In this document: positions 42,951 to 52,267 of the stretch, in pieces
Position numbering within the stretch: position 1 is the first letter of the stretch
How the letters are laid out: each line of letters begins with the position of its first letter
Assembly: GCF_000332315.1 (NCBI RefSeq)
Contig: NZ_KB235941.1
Location: 484,259 to 548,258, forward strand
Source: Prochlorothrix hollandica PCC 9006 = CALU 1027
GTDB taxonomy: Bacteria > Cyanobacteriota > Cyanobacteriia > Prochlorotrichales > Prochlorotrichaceae
Length of the DNA: 64,000 nucleotides
Direction: 5' to 3'
The notes under the pieces: model-generated
Told to the model about the DNA's origin: nothing
Database searches by the model: none
Seen by the model: only the letters and a program-made list of their open reading frames with translations
Program-made: the position numbers and the translations under genes

Positions 42951-43892
42951 ATGCAGTTCTTCCACATGCAGTTCTTCCACCGTCTGTTGGGCACTACCTG
43001 CGCTTTGGTTTTACTGAGTGCTGCTTGTACCACCCTCAATCCCGGTGTGGGGACATCGCCCACGGGTAGCGACCGGGGGCAGTCTACCACAACCCCAGTC
43101 GATGCTGAGTTGTCAGAGTTGACGATTGCCATGATTCCCGATCGCAGAGGAAAGGACGGAGAAGAGCGGTTACAAAAATTTACAGAATACCTGGAGACCT
43201 CCCTGGAGATGCCGGTGACCGTTGAGGTTACCCCAGACTACGATACTGCCGTCGCGCTCCTCGTCCATGGGACGGTGGCCATGGCTTACTTGGGTCCCCT
43301 CACCTATGTGGAGGCCAAGGCACAGAACGCCAGTATTGAGCCGATCGTGGCCCATATCGAAAGCAGTACGGGTTACCCCTGGTATACCAGTGTGGTGGTG
43401 GCCAATGGGGATCAGGGTATTAAGACCATTGCTGACCTGCGGGGTAAGGACTTTGGGTTTGTCAGCGACTCATCTACGTCGGGCTTTCTGGTGCCCCGTT
43501 CCTTTTTGCTACAGCAGGGTATTGACCCCGATCGGGACTTTAGGAGTGTCCAGTTTAGTGGCAGTCACGATCAAAATGTGGCGCATTTAGCGAAGGGATC
43601 CGTGGATGCCATTGCCATCGACAAAGCTGCCTATGAAGTAGGGCTAAGGAGTGGGCTGCTGACCCCAGAAAAACAGATCCTTCTCTGGGAGTCTGACCCG
43701 ATTCCAAACCCTCCCATTGTTGCCAATGGCCGTGTTTCTAGTGAGTTGAGGTTAAAAATACAACGGGTCTTGGTTAACGCACCCCCAGGATTGGCAAGCA
43801 TCAACAGTGAATCCGCCGCCGGTTATACTATTGTCCAAGATGACGATTATGAAGGAATTCGGCAATTGACGCAGTCCCGACAGCAACCCTAA
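42951..43892 (+). CDS. PhnD-type substrate-binding lipoprotein
   Basis: 313 residues. Signal peptide ends in lipobox LLSAAC, so membrane-anchored after lipidation at Cys (about residue 26). Mature part: ELTIAMIPDRRGKDGEERLQ, VEVTPDYDTAVALLVHGTVA, YLGPLTYV, GKDFGFVSDSSTSGFLVPRS: the phosphate/phosphonate (PhnD/SsuA2) binding fold. No ABC permease or ATPase is adjacent; instead a histidine kinase gene follows, so a sensory role is plausible. The ATG region is a tandem duplication of ATGCAGTTCTTCCAC, giving two possible starts. The last codons and the stop come from a MITE (43881). Confidence 0.88.
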   Translation: MQFFHMQFFHRLLGTTCALVLLSAACTTLNPGVGTSPTGSDRGQSTTTPVDAELSELTIAMIPDRRGKDGEERLQKFTEYLETSLEMPVTVEVTPDYDTAVALLVHGTVAMAYLGPLTYVEAKAQNASIEPIVAHIESSTGYPWYTSVVVANGDQGIKTIADLRGKDFGFVSDSSTSGFLVPRSFLLQQGIDPDRDFRSVQFSGSHDQNVAHLAKGSVDAIAIDKAAYEVGLRSGLLTPEKQILLWESDPIPNPPIVANGRVSSELRLKIQRVLVNAPPGLASINSESAAGYTIVQDDDYEGIRQLTQSRQQP

Positions 43893-43979
43893 ATCAGTTG
43901 TAAGGATCTCGATCGCTGAAACCCCTTGGGTGGTGTGTGCCCTCCGGGCGCACACCACACGACCCATTTAGGACTGCTG
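43881..43979 (-). mobile_element. Family 1 MITE, copy 7, overlapping the 3' end of the PhnD-type gene
   Basis: CAGCAACCCTAAATCAG ... TTTAGGACTGCTG, right flank TA, left flank GA. Hairpin GTGGTGTGTGCCC-TCC-GGGCGCACACCACAC. The TAA stop of the upstream gene (43890-43892) lies within the element's left end. Confidence 0.9.
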
Positions 43980-44059
43980 TAATCGGCTCTCCTGACAAGC
44001 TTTATCGATACGCCTCGTAATCCCGATCGTAAGACCTATGTGAATTGAAGTGGTATCCT

Positions 44060-45739
44060 ATGCGTATTGCTCCTAAAATCACGTTATCGAGCATTAGTCT
44101 ATTTACCATCATTGTTGTGATAGTTGGGGGTAGTAATTGGCTGATACAGCGATCGATTCGCGGTGTTTACAGCCAACAGCAACAGACTCAAGAAACCCTG
44201 AAGTCATCGCTGGCCTTGGAAACCCTGATCCATGAAGAGATTATGACCCTCAAGGATTTTGTGGTTCTAGGGCGGAAGGCCAGCGATATGGTGATCTATC
44301 AGCGCGATCGCTCTAATGTCCTCTTGGCCTTATCAGAACTGGAATCCTTAGACGTTAATCCTGAGGTGATCGCGTTAGTCCGCGATCGCCACACCCGTTT
44401 GGGGCAACTGGCTAATCAGGTGACCCGGCGATCCCAATCTCCCTCAGAAGTTGAGCAAAGCCTAAGGGCCATTAATTCTTTCCGTCAGGATATTCTCTTG
44501 GGTTTAGACACCCTTCTGGAGGAAAGCCAAGGTCTGGAAGCCGCCGCAGAAACAGAGGGGGAACAGTTACGCACCCTTGCCCTGTGGTTTCAACTGGTCA
44601 TGCTGCTGGGATTTATCGGCATCATGCTTCTGGAGTTTAAAATTACCTTTCGACCTATTATTCGTTCCATTGAAACCCTACAGGCGGGGGTTACAGAGTT
44701 TGATGTCACCAAGCGTGAGTATCGCCTTGATATTCAATCTAAAGATGAAATTGAAGAGGTGGCCCATGCCTTTAATACGATGGCCGATCGCCTGATGCTT
44801 GCCTATAGCACCCTAGAGGATCAGGTGGCGGTTCGTACCGCTGAAATTCATCAAAAGAATAGGTTTTTAGAACAAACTCTAGGGGAGCTAAAAGAAACCC
44901 AACTTCAATTAATTTAAACGGAAAAAATGTCTAGTTTAGGGCAAATGGTAGCGGGTATTGCCCACGAAATAAATAATCCCGTCAACTTTATTTATGGTAA
45001 CTTAAAACACGCTCAAAGCTATACAAAAGAGCTTCTAGAATTAATAAGACTTTATCAACATGAATATCCCAGCCCTAAACCCAGTATTCGAGAACTAGAA
45101 GAGGACATTGATTTAGAGTTTCTTCAGGAAGATATGGTTCGTCTCATGAATTCCATCAATGTGGGTACAGAGCGCATTCGAGATATTGTTAAATCTCTGC
45201 GAACCTTCTCGCGGTTAGATGAAGCAGATATGAAGGAGGTGGATCTCCAGGATGGGATTGAAAGTACACTACTGATTTTACAAAGTCGCCTTAAGAAAAG
45301 GCCAGATTTTCCTGGTGTCAAGGTGATTAAAGACTATGGAGATATTGGCTTGGTCATTTGCTATCCAGGGCAGTTAAATCAAGTCTTTCTCAATTTAATG
45401 GCCAATGCCCTGGAGGCGATGGATGATGGTAAATCTCAGAACTTGATGCCCACCGATAACCAACCGACCCTTTGGATTACCACCCAACGACGACGGGACG
45501 ATCGCATAGAAATCAGGATTCGGGATAATGGTCCTGGGATGACCCCGGAGGTACAGAAAAAGCTCTTTGAACCGTTCTTTACCACCAAGCCCGTGGGTAA
45601 GGGAACTGGCTTGGGTCTGGCCATTAGCTATCAAATTATTTGCGATCGCCACCAAGGCAAACTGGAATGCCAGTCCAGCCTAGGGAAGGGCACAGAATTT
45701 AGGATAGAGATTCCCCTACGGCAAGGGGGATCCACTTAA
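44060..45739 (+). pseudogene. Membrane histidine kinase interrupted by a single in-frame TAA
   Basis: The frame from ATG 44060 (alternative TTG 44045) encodes a membrane helix (ISLFTIIVVIVGGSNWLI), an extracytoplasmic helical domain, a second helix (LVMLLGFIGIMLLEF), HAMP and coiled coil, ending at TAA 44915-44917. After TEK the same frame continues from ATG 44927 as a complete kinase core: H-box AGIAHEINNPVNF, N-box NQVFLNLMANALEAM, G1 IRDNGPGM, G2 GKGTGLGLAI, ending 45739. The intact paralogue at 58498 reads QLIHNEKMSSLG where this reads QLI-stop-TEKMSSLG, so the stop replaces one residue (CAA or CAC to TAA). Nonsense mutation, readthrough or sequence error are the options. Confidence 0.85.
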
Positions 45740-45805
45740 GCCGAGACAGTACGCGGAGCGCCCCACGGTCCCGTTCATCTTGTCCCGCCTTCAGCGAAAA
45801 CCCAC
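45736..45805 (+). repeat. Family 2 palindromic element copy
   Basis: CTTAAGCCGAGACAGTACGC / GGAGCGCCCCACGGTCCCGT then TCATCTTGTCCCGCCTTCAG and CGAAAACCC. Starts inside the stop codon region of the kinase; the left arm is shortened. Confidence 0.8.
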
Positions 45806-45873
45806 GGCAAGGTGGCTAAGATTAAATTCGGTTATGCAGCGGGTCATGCCACCGCTGGGGGACTGCTTCAGCC

Positions 45874-47055
45874 TTAGGCCGCATCCACCATCGCCATCAC
45901 CACCCGCCGTCCGTTGATGTGGCTGACCACACCTTGGGCCATGACCTTGATCAGGGTTCCATTTTTGCGGCTGAGGTGGAAGGGTAAATTAAACTGGGGC
46001 GATTTACCCGTCAGACAGTCTTTAAGGGCTTGGGTTACGGCTTCGCGATCTTCATAGGCAATGACACTGGCGATCGAGGGCATTTGCAACAGTTCTTCCT
46101 TGGCGTAACCCGTCAGAGCAGCAAATTTGCGATTGACATGGCCAAACCGACTGCTTTGGATCAAGAAAACCCCCACTAACGGAGTTTGCAGAAGCTGGCG
46201 GAATTGGTTTTCCATGACTTCGGTCTGCTCTTTAAGTCGTTTGTTTTCAGTAATTAACCGTACATTATGAATCACAACGGCTGACTGATAGCAGCAGGTA
46301 TCAACAAAACTGGCATCTTCCTGGGTGAAATGACTATAGCTAGGGTGGGTAAGGGTAATAATACCCATCAGACTACCCTCGTTGACTAACGGAATACAGA
46401 TCACAGACCCAACCCGATAGGGCTGGTTCGGCAGGTCGATCCACCGCTGATCCTGGCGAGTATTGGGAATGAAGGCGAGGGTTTTGTTTTTGACGACCCA
46501 CCCGGCCAACCCGTCCTGCAAGACGCGGCCCACCAAATCCCGTCGCTCATCATCGGTGGTGTTGCGTTGCATCAAGATACAGTCTTCGATGATGTTATCG
46601 GATCCCAACAGAAAAATACTGCCGGTATCGGCCTGGGTAATGCTAATGGCAGACTCTAAGGTTTGCCGCAAAATCGCCTTGAGACGCAGCTTACCGACGA
46701 TCGTCCGCGAGAGGGCTTCCTGTTCCCGCATCCAATTGACCTGTTGCTCATAGATGCTATTGCTGGCCCGTAACTGTTCCACTTCGTAGTAAAGGGATTC
46801 TAGGGTGGTGTCCTGTTCCTGGTGGGCATAAACCTGTTGATGGGCTTGATCCAGGGTTACCTGGGATAGGTGCACCAGTCCTCGCAGTAAGTTGAGGTTA
46901 TTTTCCGATAGACCATTCACCGCCGAGACCTCGGCGATCGAATGCTGGAGGGTTGCCATCTCCTGATACAGCGCTACCTGGAGGCTCGCCTGGGAGTCCT
47001 CCCCATCGGCAGGGGCAGGGTTGTCTAAATTGCTGGGGTAGGAGGGCTGCATCAT
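45874..47055 (-). CDS. GAF-PAS sensory protein without output domain
   Basis: 393 residues from ATG 47055 (GTG 47076 possible). N-terminal 120 residues are coiled-coil-like (SLQVALYQEMATLQHSIAEV). GAF domain about 125-265 (KLRLKAILRQTLESAISITQ, ADTGSIFLL, GLAGWVVKN, VGSVICIPLV), with no Cys in the bilin-binding position that I can identify. PAS domain about 285-390 (FRQLLQTPLVGVFLIQ, RKFAALTGYAKEELL, PFHLSRKNGTLIKVMAQG). No kinase, cyclase or HTH follows, so it probably acts by protein contact. Convergent with the broken kinase. Confidence 0.85.
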   Translation of the reverse strand: MMQPSYPSNLDNPAPADGEDSQASLQVALYQEMATLQHSIAEVSAVNGLSENNLNLLRGLVHLSQVTLDQAHQQVYAHQEQDTTLESLYYEVEQLRASNSIYEQQVNWMREQEALSRTIVGKLRLKAILRQTLESAISITQADTGSIFLLGSDNIIEDCILMQRNTTDDERRDLVGRVLQDGLAGWVVKNKTLAFIPNTRQDQRWIDLPNQPYRVGSVICIPLVNEGSLMGIITLTHPSYSHFTQEDASFVDTCCYQSAVVIHNVRLITENKRLKEQTEVMENQFRQLLQTPLVGVFLIQSSRFGHVNRKFAALTGYAKEELLQMPSIASVIAYEDREAVTQALKDCLTGKSPQFNLPFHLSRKNGTLIKVMAQGVVSHINGRRVVMAMVDAA

Positions 47056-47154
47056 TAGTTCAGGGATCAAAACCACGGGACTCAGGTTTGTCAGGCAGGG
47101 TTATATCAGGCAGGGTTATGTTAAGCAGGCCGGAGTTCTAGAGCAATGCTAACC

Positions 47155-47305
47155 CTGGTTGACTGACACAAGATGGTCGCTGTAGGTTGGGTTGAGGTAC
47201 GAAACCCAACAGCCACAATGGTTGTGTTGGGTTTCGCAAGGCTCTACCCAACCTACGGAAACATAAGCCTTTCAGAAGTTGTGTCAGTCAAGCAGATGCT
47301 AACCT
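47155..47305 (+). repeat. Family 4 element with GACTGACACAA / TTGTGTCAGTC ends
   Basis: TTGACTGACACAAGATGG, TGTAGGTTGGGTTGAGG ... CTCTACCCAACCTACGG, then AGCCTTTCAGAAGTTGTG and TCAGTCAAGC. The outermost 11 bp are perfect inverted repeats, the inner GTAGGTTGGGT arms a second pair. Related to 6019-6190. Confidence 0.8.
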
Positions 47306-47568
47306 CCAGTCTCTGATCCTAGACGGGTGAACCGATCCGAGAATGACTCTTGCTATACCAGGGTTGCCGAACGCTCCAGGGGCAGATCTCAGGGAGATGG
47401 GCCGATGGCAGGTTCACACGATCTAAGGAAAAGTTTAAGGGCTAATTGCTGAGAATTCTGGCCAAACCAGGACAACTGAGGAGATTTTAAGATTAATATA
47501 GCCAGATACCAGCCTGTACAGTACCCCTGAAGGTATCCCTACCCAAGCTGCTAGAGCTAGAGGGTATT

Positions 47569-47636
47569 AACTTAAGCCGTGACAGTGGGGCGCGGAGCGC
47601 CCCACTGTCCTGTTAATCTTGTCCCGCTTTAAGCGG
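47569..47636 (+). repeat. Family 2 palindromic element copy
   Basis: AACTTAAGCCGTGACAGTGG, GGCGC-GGA-GCGCC, CCACTGTCCTGTTAATCTTG, TCCCGCTTTAAGCGG. Nearly identical to 21181-21255, at the same sequence context (GAGGGTATTAACTTAAGCC versus GAGGGGTATCAACTTAAGCC). Confidence 0.85.
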
Positions 47637-47684
47637 TAAGCCGAGCTAGACCGGTCAGGATCTGGTTGGCTATCACCCTGATGC

Positions 47685-47842
47685 TAATGAGCCAATGCTA
47701 ATGGGCCAATGCTAATGGGCCAATGCTAATGAGCCAAGATCCTTAACTCTGGAGGACTACCCCAAAGATGGGGCGATCGTCGGGGAGCGTTGGAGCCTGG
47801 GCAACCCTAATCCTGGGCAACCCTAATCCTGGGCAACCCTAA
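47685..47842. repeat. Two minisatellites: ATGCTAATGGGCCA (14 bp x4) and CTGGGCAACCCTAATC (16 bp x3)
   Basis: First array 47680-47738, second 47796-47840. No gene seen anywhere in 47056-48087 apart from these and the two repeat elements above. Confidence 0.85.
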
Positions 47843-48087
47843 TGATCAGAGCATTCCCTGAAGAAAGACGAGGAGACAACGGGAGCATCTCAGGATGCTA
47901 GGGTAGCCCGATCGCCCCAGGTCTGGAAACCAAGAATCGTGACCAGGGGTGATCCAGAGGGGTCGCAGCCATCATGGAGAACTGGGGGTGATGGCGATCG
48001 CGATCGTGGGCACCCTTCCCCACAATACCGTTTAATTTCCCCCACTGTCCCCCATTTCTATGCCCGGTGTCAATTCTAGGCTGGCTG

Positions 48088-49422
48088 TCAATGGCGGGTA
48101 ATGGCGAGCAAGGGTGTCGATCGGGTGCGGTCATAGACGGCCCAGCCTAGGGTCAGCGATCGCACCACCATAAACCCCACCAACGCCCCCCACAGGATCT
48201 GAATACTGTGGCTCAGCCCTGCCACCAGGGCCAGGGGTGCAAACCCCAAACCACTGGCCCAGAGGGCGCTGCGGCGCAACAGAGACCCCTCGGTTAACCC
48301 CAACCAATAGCCATCCAGCACATAGGCCAGGGAACCAATGACCAACACCGGTACCAACCAGCCCACGGTTTGCCCCGCCAACTGCAACACCGGTGGATGA
48401 TTCGTCAGCAGGCTAAGCAGCCGAGGCTGGATCACAATCCCCAGGGCGATCGTCGCGCTAACCCCCAACCCCCAGCCCATGGCCCACCTCAGCAACCGCT
48501 CCATCTCCCGGATCCGTCCCTGGCCAGCCAACTGGCCCACCAGGCTTTCCGTGGCAAAGGCTAAGCCATCCACCAGATAGGCCGAGAGCACCACCACTTG
48601 CAGCAACAGGGCATTGGCGGCCAAGAGGGTGGTGCCTTGGTGCTGGGCGGTGCCAATGATGGCGCTAAGGTTAGTGAAAATCGCAAACACCGACACCAGG
48701 GCAAAGGTGCGAATCAAAATATCCCGACTGAAGGCGACGGTGCGGGCGATCGCCGCCGGATCCCAGACCCGCTGCCAGAGGGCGCGATCCCAGGTAATGC
48801 CGTGGCGAGCCACCAACCCCAGCCCCGCTGCCAGGGTGAGGTATTGGCTCAAGGCCGTCGCAAGGCCAGCCCCACCGCTGCCCCAGCCCCAGACCACAAT
48901 GAAACCATAGTCCAGCAGCCCATTGCCCCCATTGGCCAGGGCCGACAACAGCAGCACCCAGCGCCCCTCCGCCCGTCCCAAAAACCAGCCCCAGAGGACA
49001 AAGTTGATCAAGGTGGCCGGTGCCCCCCAGGCCCGCGATCGATAATAGGCTTGGCCCGCCGCCTCCACCGCCTCACTGCCACTGAGGAGATGGAACCCCA
49101 GCCAGCCCAGGGGGTCTTGCAGCAGCACCAACCCCAGCCCCACCCCCAGGGCGATCGCCCCATTGCGCACCAAAATGACCTGGGACTCCCGATCATCGCC
49201 CTGGCCCACCGCCTGGGCCGTTAAACCCGTGGTCCCCATGCGTAAGAACCCGAAGGTCCAATAGAGATAGTTAAACAACACCGTGGCCAGGGAAACCCCG
49301 GCTAAATCCTCCACCGCTGCCCAGTGTCCTAAAAAAGCGGTGTCCACCACACTGGCCAAGGGCACTAAGAAGTTTGAAAGAATGTTAACAACCGATAATC
49401 TTAGAAAGGCAAGATACAGCAC
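48088..49422 (-). CDS. MATE-family multidrug/organic cation exporter (DinF/NorM type)
   Basis: 444 residues, 12 hydrophobic segments. SVVNILSNFLVPLASVVDTA followed by FLGHW, FLRMGTTGLTAQAVGQGDDR, and LVDGLAFATESLVGQLAGQG are the two homologous MATE halves. GTG start at 49422 with strong GGGGGAG Shine-Dalgarno. Exports organic cations or metabolites in exchange for Na or H; substrate not predictable. Start codon lies only 24 bp from the start of the divergent gene. Confidence 0.92.
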   Translation of the reverse strand: MLYLAFLRLSVVNILSNFLVPLASVVDTAFLGHWAAVEDLAGVSLATVLFNYLYWTFGFLRMGTTGLTAQAVGQGDDRESQVILVRNGAIALGVGLGLVLLQDPLGWLGFHLLSGSEAVEAAGQAYYRSRAWGAPATLINFVLWGWFLGRAEGRWVLLLSALANGGNGLLDYGFIVVWGWGSGGAGLATALSQYLTLAAGLGLVARHGITWDRALWQRVWDPAAIARTVAFSRDILIRTFALVSVFAIFTNLSAIIGTAQHQGTTLLAANALLLQVVVLSAYLVDGLAFATESLVGQLAGQGRIREMERLLRWAMGWGLGVSATIALGIVIQPRLLSLLTNHPPVLQLAGQTVGWLVPVLVIGSLAYVLDGYWLGLTEGSLLRRSALWASGLGFAPLALVAGLSHSIQILWGALVGFMVVRSLTLGWAVYDRTRSTPLLAITRH

Positions 49423-49446
49423 ACTTCACTCCCCCTGAAATAACCC

Positions 49447-50727
49447 ATGCGTCTACTGTGCCTAAGTAATGGACATGGTGAAGATATTATTGCGGTGCGA
49501 ATCCTCCACGCCCTGCGGGCCTATCCCCAAATCCAGGAAGTGGCCGTGTTGCCCTTGGTGGGGGAGGGCCATGCCTACCAATCCGCCGCCGCCACCCTGG
49601 CCGGACCCACCCAAGCCATGCCCTCTGGGGGATTTGTCTACATGGATGGTCGCCAACTGCTGAAGGATGTGCGGGGAGGCTTGGTGCAACTGACCCTACG
49701 GCAGATGGGAGCCATTAAAACCTGGGCCAAGGCGGGCCAATCCCAGGGACGACACCAAAGTCTGGTCTTGGCGGTGGGGGATATTGTCCCCCTGGCCTTG
49801 GCTTGGCGCAGTGGTTTGCCCTATGCCTTTGTGGGCACTGCTAAATCCGAGTATTACCTGCGGGACGAGGTGGGCCTGTTGCCTCGGCAAAGCCGCTGGG
49901 AAGAGTGGGAAGCCTGGTCTGGATCGGTGTATTTGCCCTGGGAGCGCTGGTTAATGCGACGATCGCGGTGTCGGGCTGTCTTCCCCCGCGATCGCCTGAC
50001 CACCGAGATCCTCAGCCAGAAACGCATTCCCGCCTGGAACCTGGGTAACCCGATGATGGATGGCCTAGAGCCACGATCGCAACCCAACCTCGACCAACAT
50101 CCCTGGGGGAATTGTCTACGAGTCCTGCTGCTCCCCGGTTCCCGTCCCCCCGAAGCCTATGGTAATTGGCAGCAGCTTCTCCAGGGCTGCGACTCTGTGC
50201 TGAGCAGTTTTAGTGGGCGCAAGATGGCGTTTTTAGGGGCAATTAGCCCAGGGCTGGAGTTGGAACCCCTGGTGCAAATGTTGACTCGTTATGGCTGGCG
50301 ATCGATGGAGGATCAGTCCCAGTCCCTGGTGCCGGGATCCCTCAACTTCCGCCGGGGGAACTGTGGGCTACAACTGAGCCAAACCGCCTATGCCGATTAC
50401 CTCCACTTGGGGGATCTAGCCTTAGCCATGGCAGGCACCGCCACGGAACAGTTTGCAGGGCTGGGGAAACCGGTGTTATCGGTGGCGGGGGATGGTCCCC
50501 AATTTACCGCCGCTTTTGCCGAAGCCCAAACCCGTCTCCTGGGGGCATCGGTGACCCTCGTACAGGCTCCGGGGGAAATGGGGGCTGCGGTGCAACAGTT
50601 ACTGACGGATCCCGATCGGCTCCAACTCATTGTCCACAATGGCCACCAACGCCTAGGCTCACCGGGAGCCGCCCATCTGATTGCAGCCAAACTAGTGGAT
50701 CTGTGGCATCCCGGACGGTCAACCTAA
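49447..50727 (+). CDS. Lipid-A-disaccharide-synthase-related glycosyltransferase-like protein
   Basis: 426 residues. MRLLCLSNGHGEDIIAVRIL at the N-terminus and LALAMAGTATEQFAGLGKPV with FTAAFAEAQTRLLGA at the C-terminus match the cyanobacterial LpxB-related family (GT-B fold), distinct from true LpxB. Substrate unknown; a role in cell-envelope glycolipid synthesis is plausible. No Shine-Dalgarno is visible; the ATG lies 24 bp from the divergent MATE start, so the two leaders must overlap. Confidence 0.88.
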   Translation: MRLLCLSNGHGEDIIAVRILHALRAYPQIQEVAVLPLVGEGHAYQSAAATLAGPTQAMPSGGFVYMDGRQLLKDVRGGLVQLTLRQMGAIKTWAKAGQSQGRHQSLVLAVGDIVPLALAWRSGLPYAFVGTAKSEYYLRDEVGLLPRQSRWEEWEAWSGSVYLPWERWLMRRSRCRAVFPRDRLTTEILSQKRIPAWNLGNPMMDGLEPRSQPNLDQHPWGNCLRVLLLPGSRPPEAYGNWQQLLQGCDSVLSSFSGRKMAFLGAISPGLELEPLVQMLTRYGWRSMEDQSQSLVPGSLNFRRGNCGLQLSQTAYADYLHLGDLALAMAGTATEQFAGLGKPVLSVAGDGPQFTAAFAEAQTRLLGASVTLVQAPGEMGAAVQQLLTDPDRLQLIVHNGHQRLGSPGAAHLIAAKLVDLWHPGRST

Positions 50728-50754
50728 CACCATGGGTCAACCTAAAGCCATGGC

Positions 50755-51633
50755 TTAACGCAGTCGATCCTGATTGCGGGGGCTAAGCCACTCATTTAGC
50801 CCCTCCCCCAGCAACGATAACCCCGTCACCAAAGTGGTCAGGGCTAGCCCCGGAAACAGGGCTGTCCACCAAATACCCGTGGGCAGCGCATCCAAGGCTT
50901 GGCGCAGATCCTGGCCCCATTCTGGGGTGCTTTCCGGTAGCCCCAGCCCCAGGAACCCCAACCCCCCCAACACCAGCACGGCATCGGCGGCATTGAGGGT
51001 AAACAGCACCGGCACACTTTGAATCACATTCCAAAACAGATAACGGCGGAGAATGTGGGGGGTGGAAGCCCCCATGGCCTGGGCCGCTTCAATGAACAGT
51101 TCCGTTTTAACGCTGACGGTTTGATTGCGCACCACGCGATAGTATTGGGGCACATAGGCAATGCTGAGGGCGATCGCGGCATTGAGCAATCCCCGCCCCA
51201 CCACAAAAGCCAGGGTCACCGACAGCAACAAACCGGGCAACGTGTACAGGGTATCCATGAAGAAAAGAAGGGCGCGATCGAACCAACCTCCCCAATAGCC
51301 GCTGAGCATCCCCAGGGGCACCCCAATCACTAAGCTCAGGGTGGTGGCTAAGATCACCACCTTCAGGGCCGCTTGGGTGCCAAACAGGGTGCGGGAGAAT
51401 ACGTCATAGCCCTGGCGGGTGGTGCCAAACCAGTAGTCCCCAGACGGGGAGCTGTGGATGGGGTTCACCAGAAAGGCCAGGGGATCTTGGATCCACTCCC
51501 AGGACTGCAACAGGGGCGACAGCAGGGCAATCAACACAAACACCAGGGTAATGGCAGCGCCGATCCAGGTGAGCCAGCGGGATAGGTTGGGGGAACGATG
51601 GGGGGGTGCAACCATAGGACGGATCTGGGGCAA
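50755..51633 (-). CDS. Oligopeptide/dipeptide-type ABC transporter permease (DppC/OppC family)
   Basis: 292 residues. N-terminal helix ITLVFVLIALLSPLLQSW, then the OppC hallmark HSSPSGDYWFGTTRQGYDVF followed by SRTLFGTQAALKV, and the EAA-type loop EAAQAMGASTPHILRRYLFW. Five to six membrane helices. The typical partners (DppB-like permease, ATPases, binding protein) are not in the window, so it is an orphan locus, as often in cyanobacteria. ATG start. Peptide or nickel are the usual substrates; not decidable here. Confidence 0.9.
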   Translation of the reverse strand: MPQIRPMVAPPHRSPNLSRWLTWIGAAITLVFVLIALLSPLLQSWEWIQDPLAFLVNPIHSSPSGDYWFGTTRQGYDVFSRTLFGTQAALKVVILATTLSLVIGVPLGMLSGYWGGWFDRALLFFMDTLYTLPGLLLSVTLAFVVGRGLLNAAIALSIAYVPQYYRVVRNQTVSVKTELFIEAAQAMGASTPHILRRYLFWNVIQSVPVLFTLNAADAVLVLGGLGFLGLGLPESTPEWGQDLRQALDALPTGIWWTALFPGLALTTLVTGLSLLGEGLNEWLSPRNQDRLR

Positions 51634-52220
51634 GACAGGAGGATGGGACAGGGAGTCGGAGCCTAGGAACAGGCTGCATCAGTCAGGGGAACCGGGGGCA
51701 GTGGGATGGTCCCTGGGCAGTCAAGGGACAGGGGTAAGGGCACCTTAAAAATTCCCAGTCTTGTCCCGGTGCCAACGGGAGAATCAGGGTTGTAGCGGGT
51801 GGCTGCGCCGCCGCCCCCCCTGAATCGAGGTGCCTGTCATTAATCACTAAAAAGTTATGGATCAATAAAATGGAACCATGGGGCTGGGATAGCATCTCAG
51901 GGTCAACGTTGACGCGATGGAGACCTGACCCACGACTGTTACTGTGCCACAACGGGGGACGGGGGAAATAGGCGATCGACACTGACGGGTTTGGGGTAGA
52001 GCCATGGGAGGGCGATCGCCCAGGACGATCCACCCTCAGGGATCCAAGGCTCAAGGCTTGATGTTTCCAGGATTTGGGGAGAATGGGGGGAGTCTGGAGT
52101 CGGAATCCTGGAGTTCCAGAGGTTGGGGGCTGGAGATGAAGCTTATTATTTTTTAACTATAGATATAGATCTATGATAATCATTGGATATTACAATGTAT
52201 TGCTGGGGGGGTGATGACTT
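51634..52220. other. Intergenic, repeat end and AT-rich promoter-like stretch
   Basis: No gene supported. 51775-51840 is a copy of the GAATCAGGGTTGT..CGAGGTGCC repeat. 52140-52205 is the most AT-rich stretch nearby (TTATTTTTTAACTATAGATA; GGATATTACAATG) and contains TATGATAAT and TACAAT, candidate -10 elements for the structured RNA/microprotein locus that follows. Confidence 0.55.
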
Positions 52221-52267
52221 CCCATCCTCTGGTTTTTCGTCAATAATGGAGCTATGAATCCTACATA

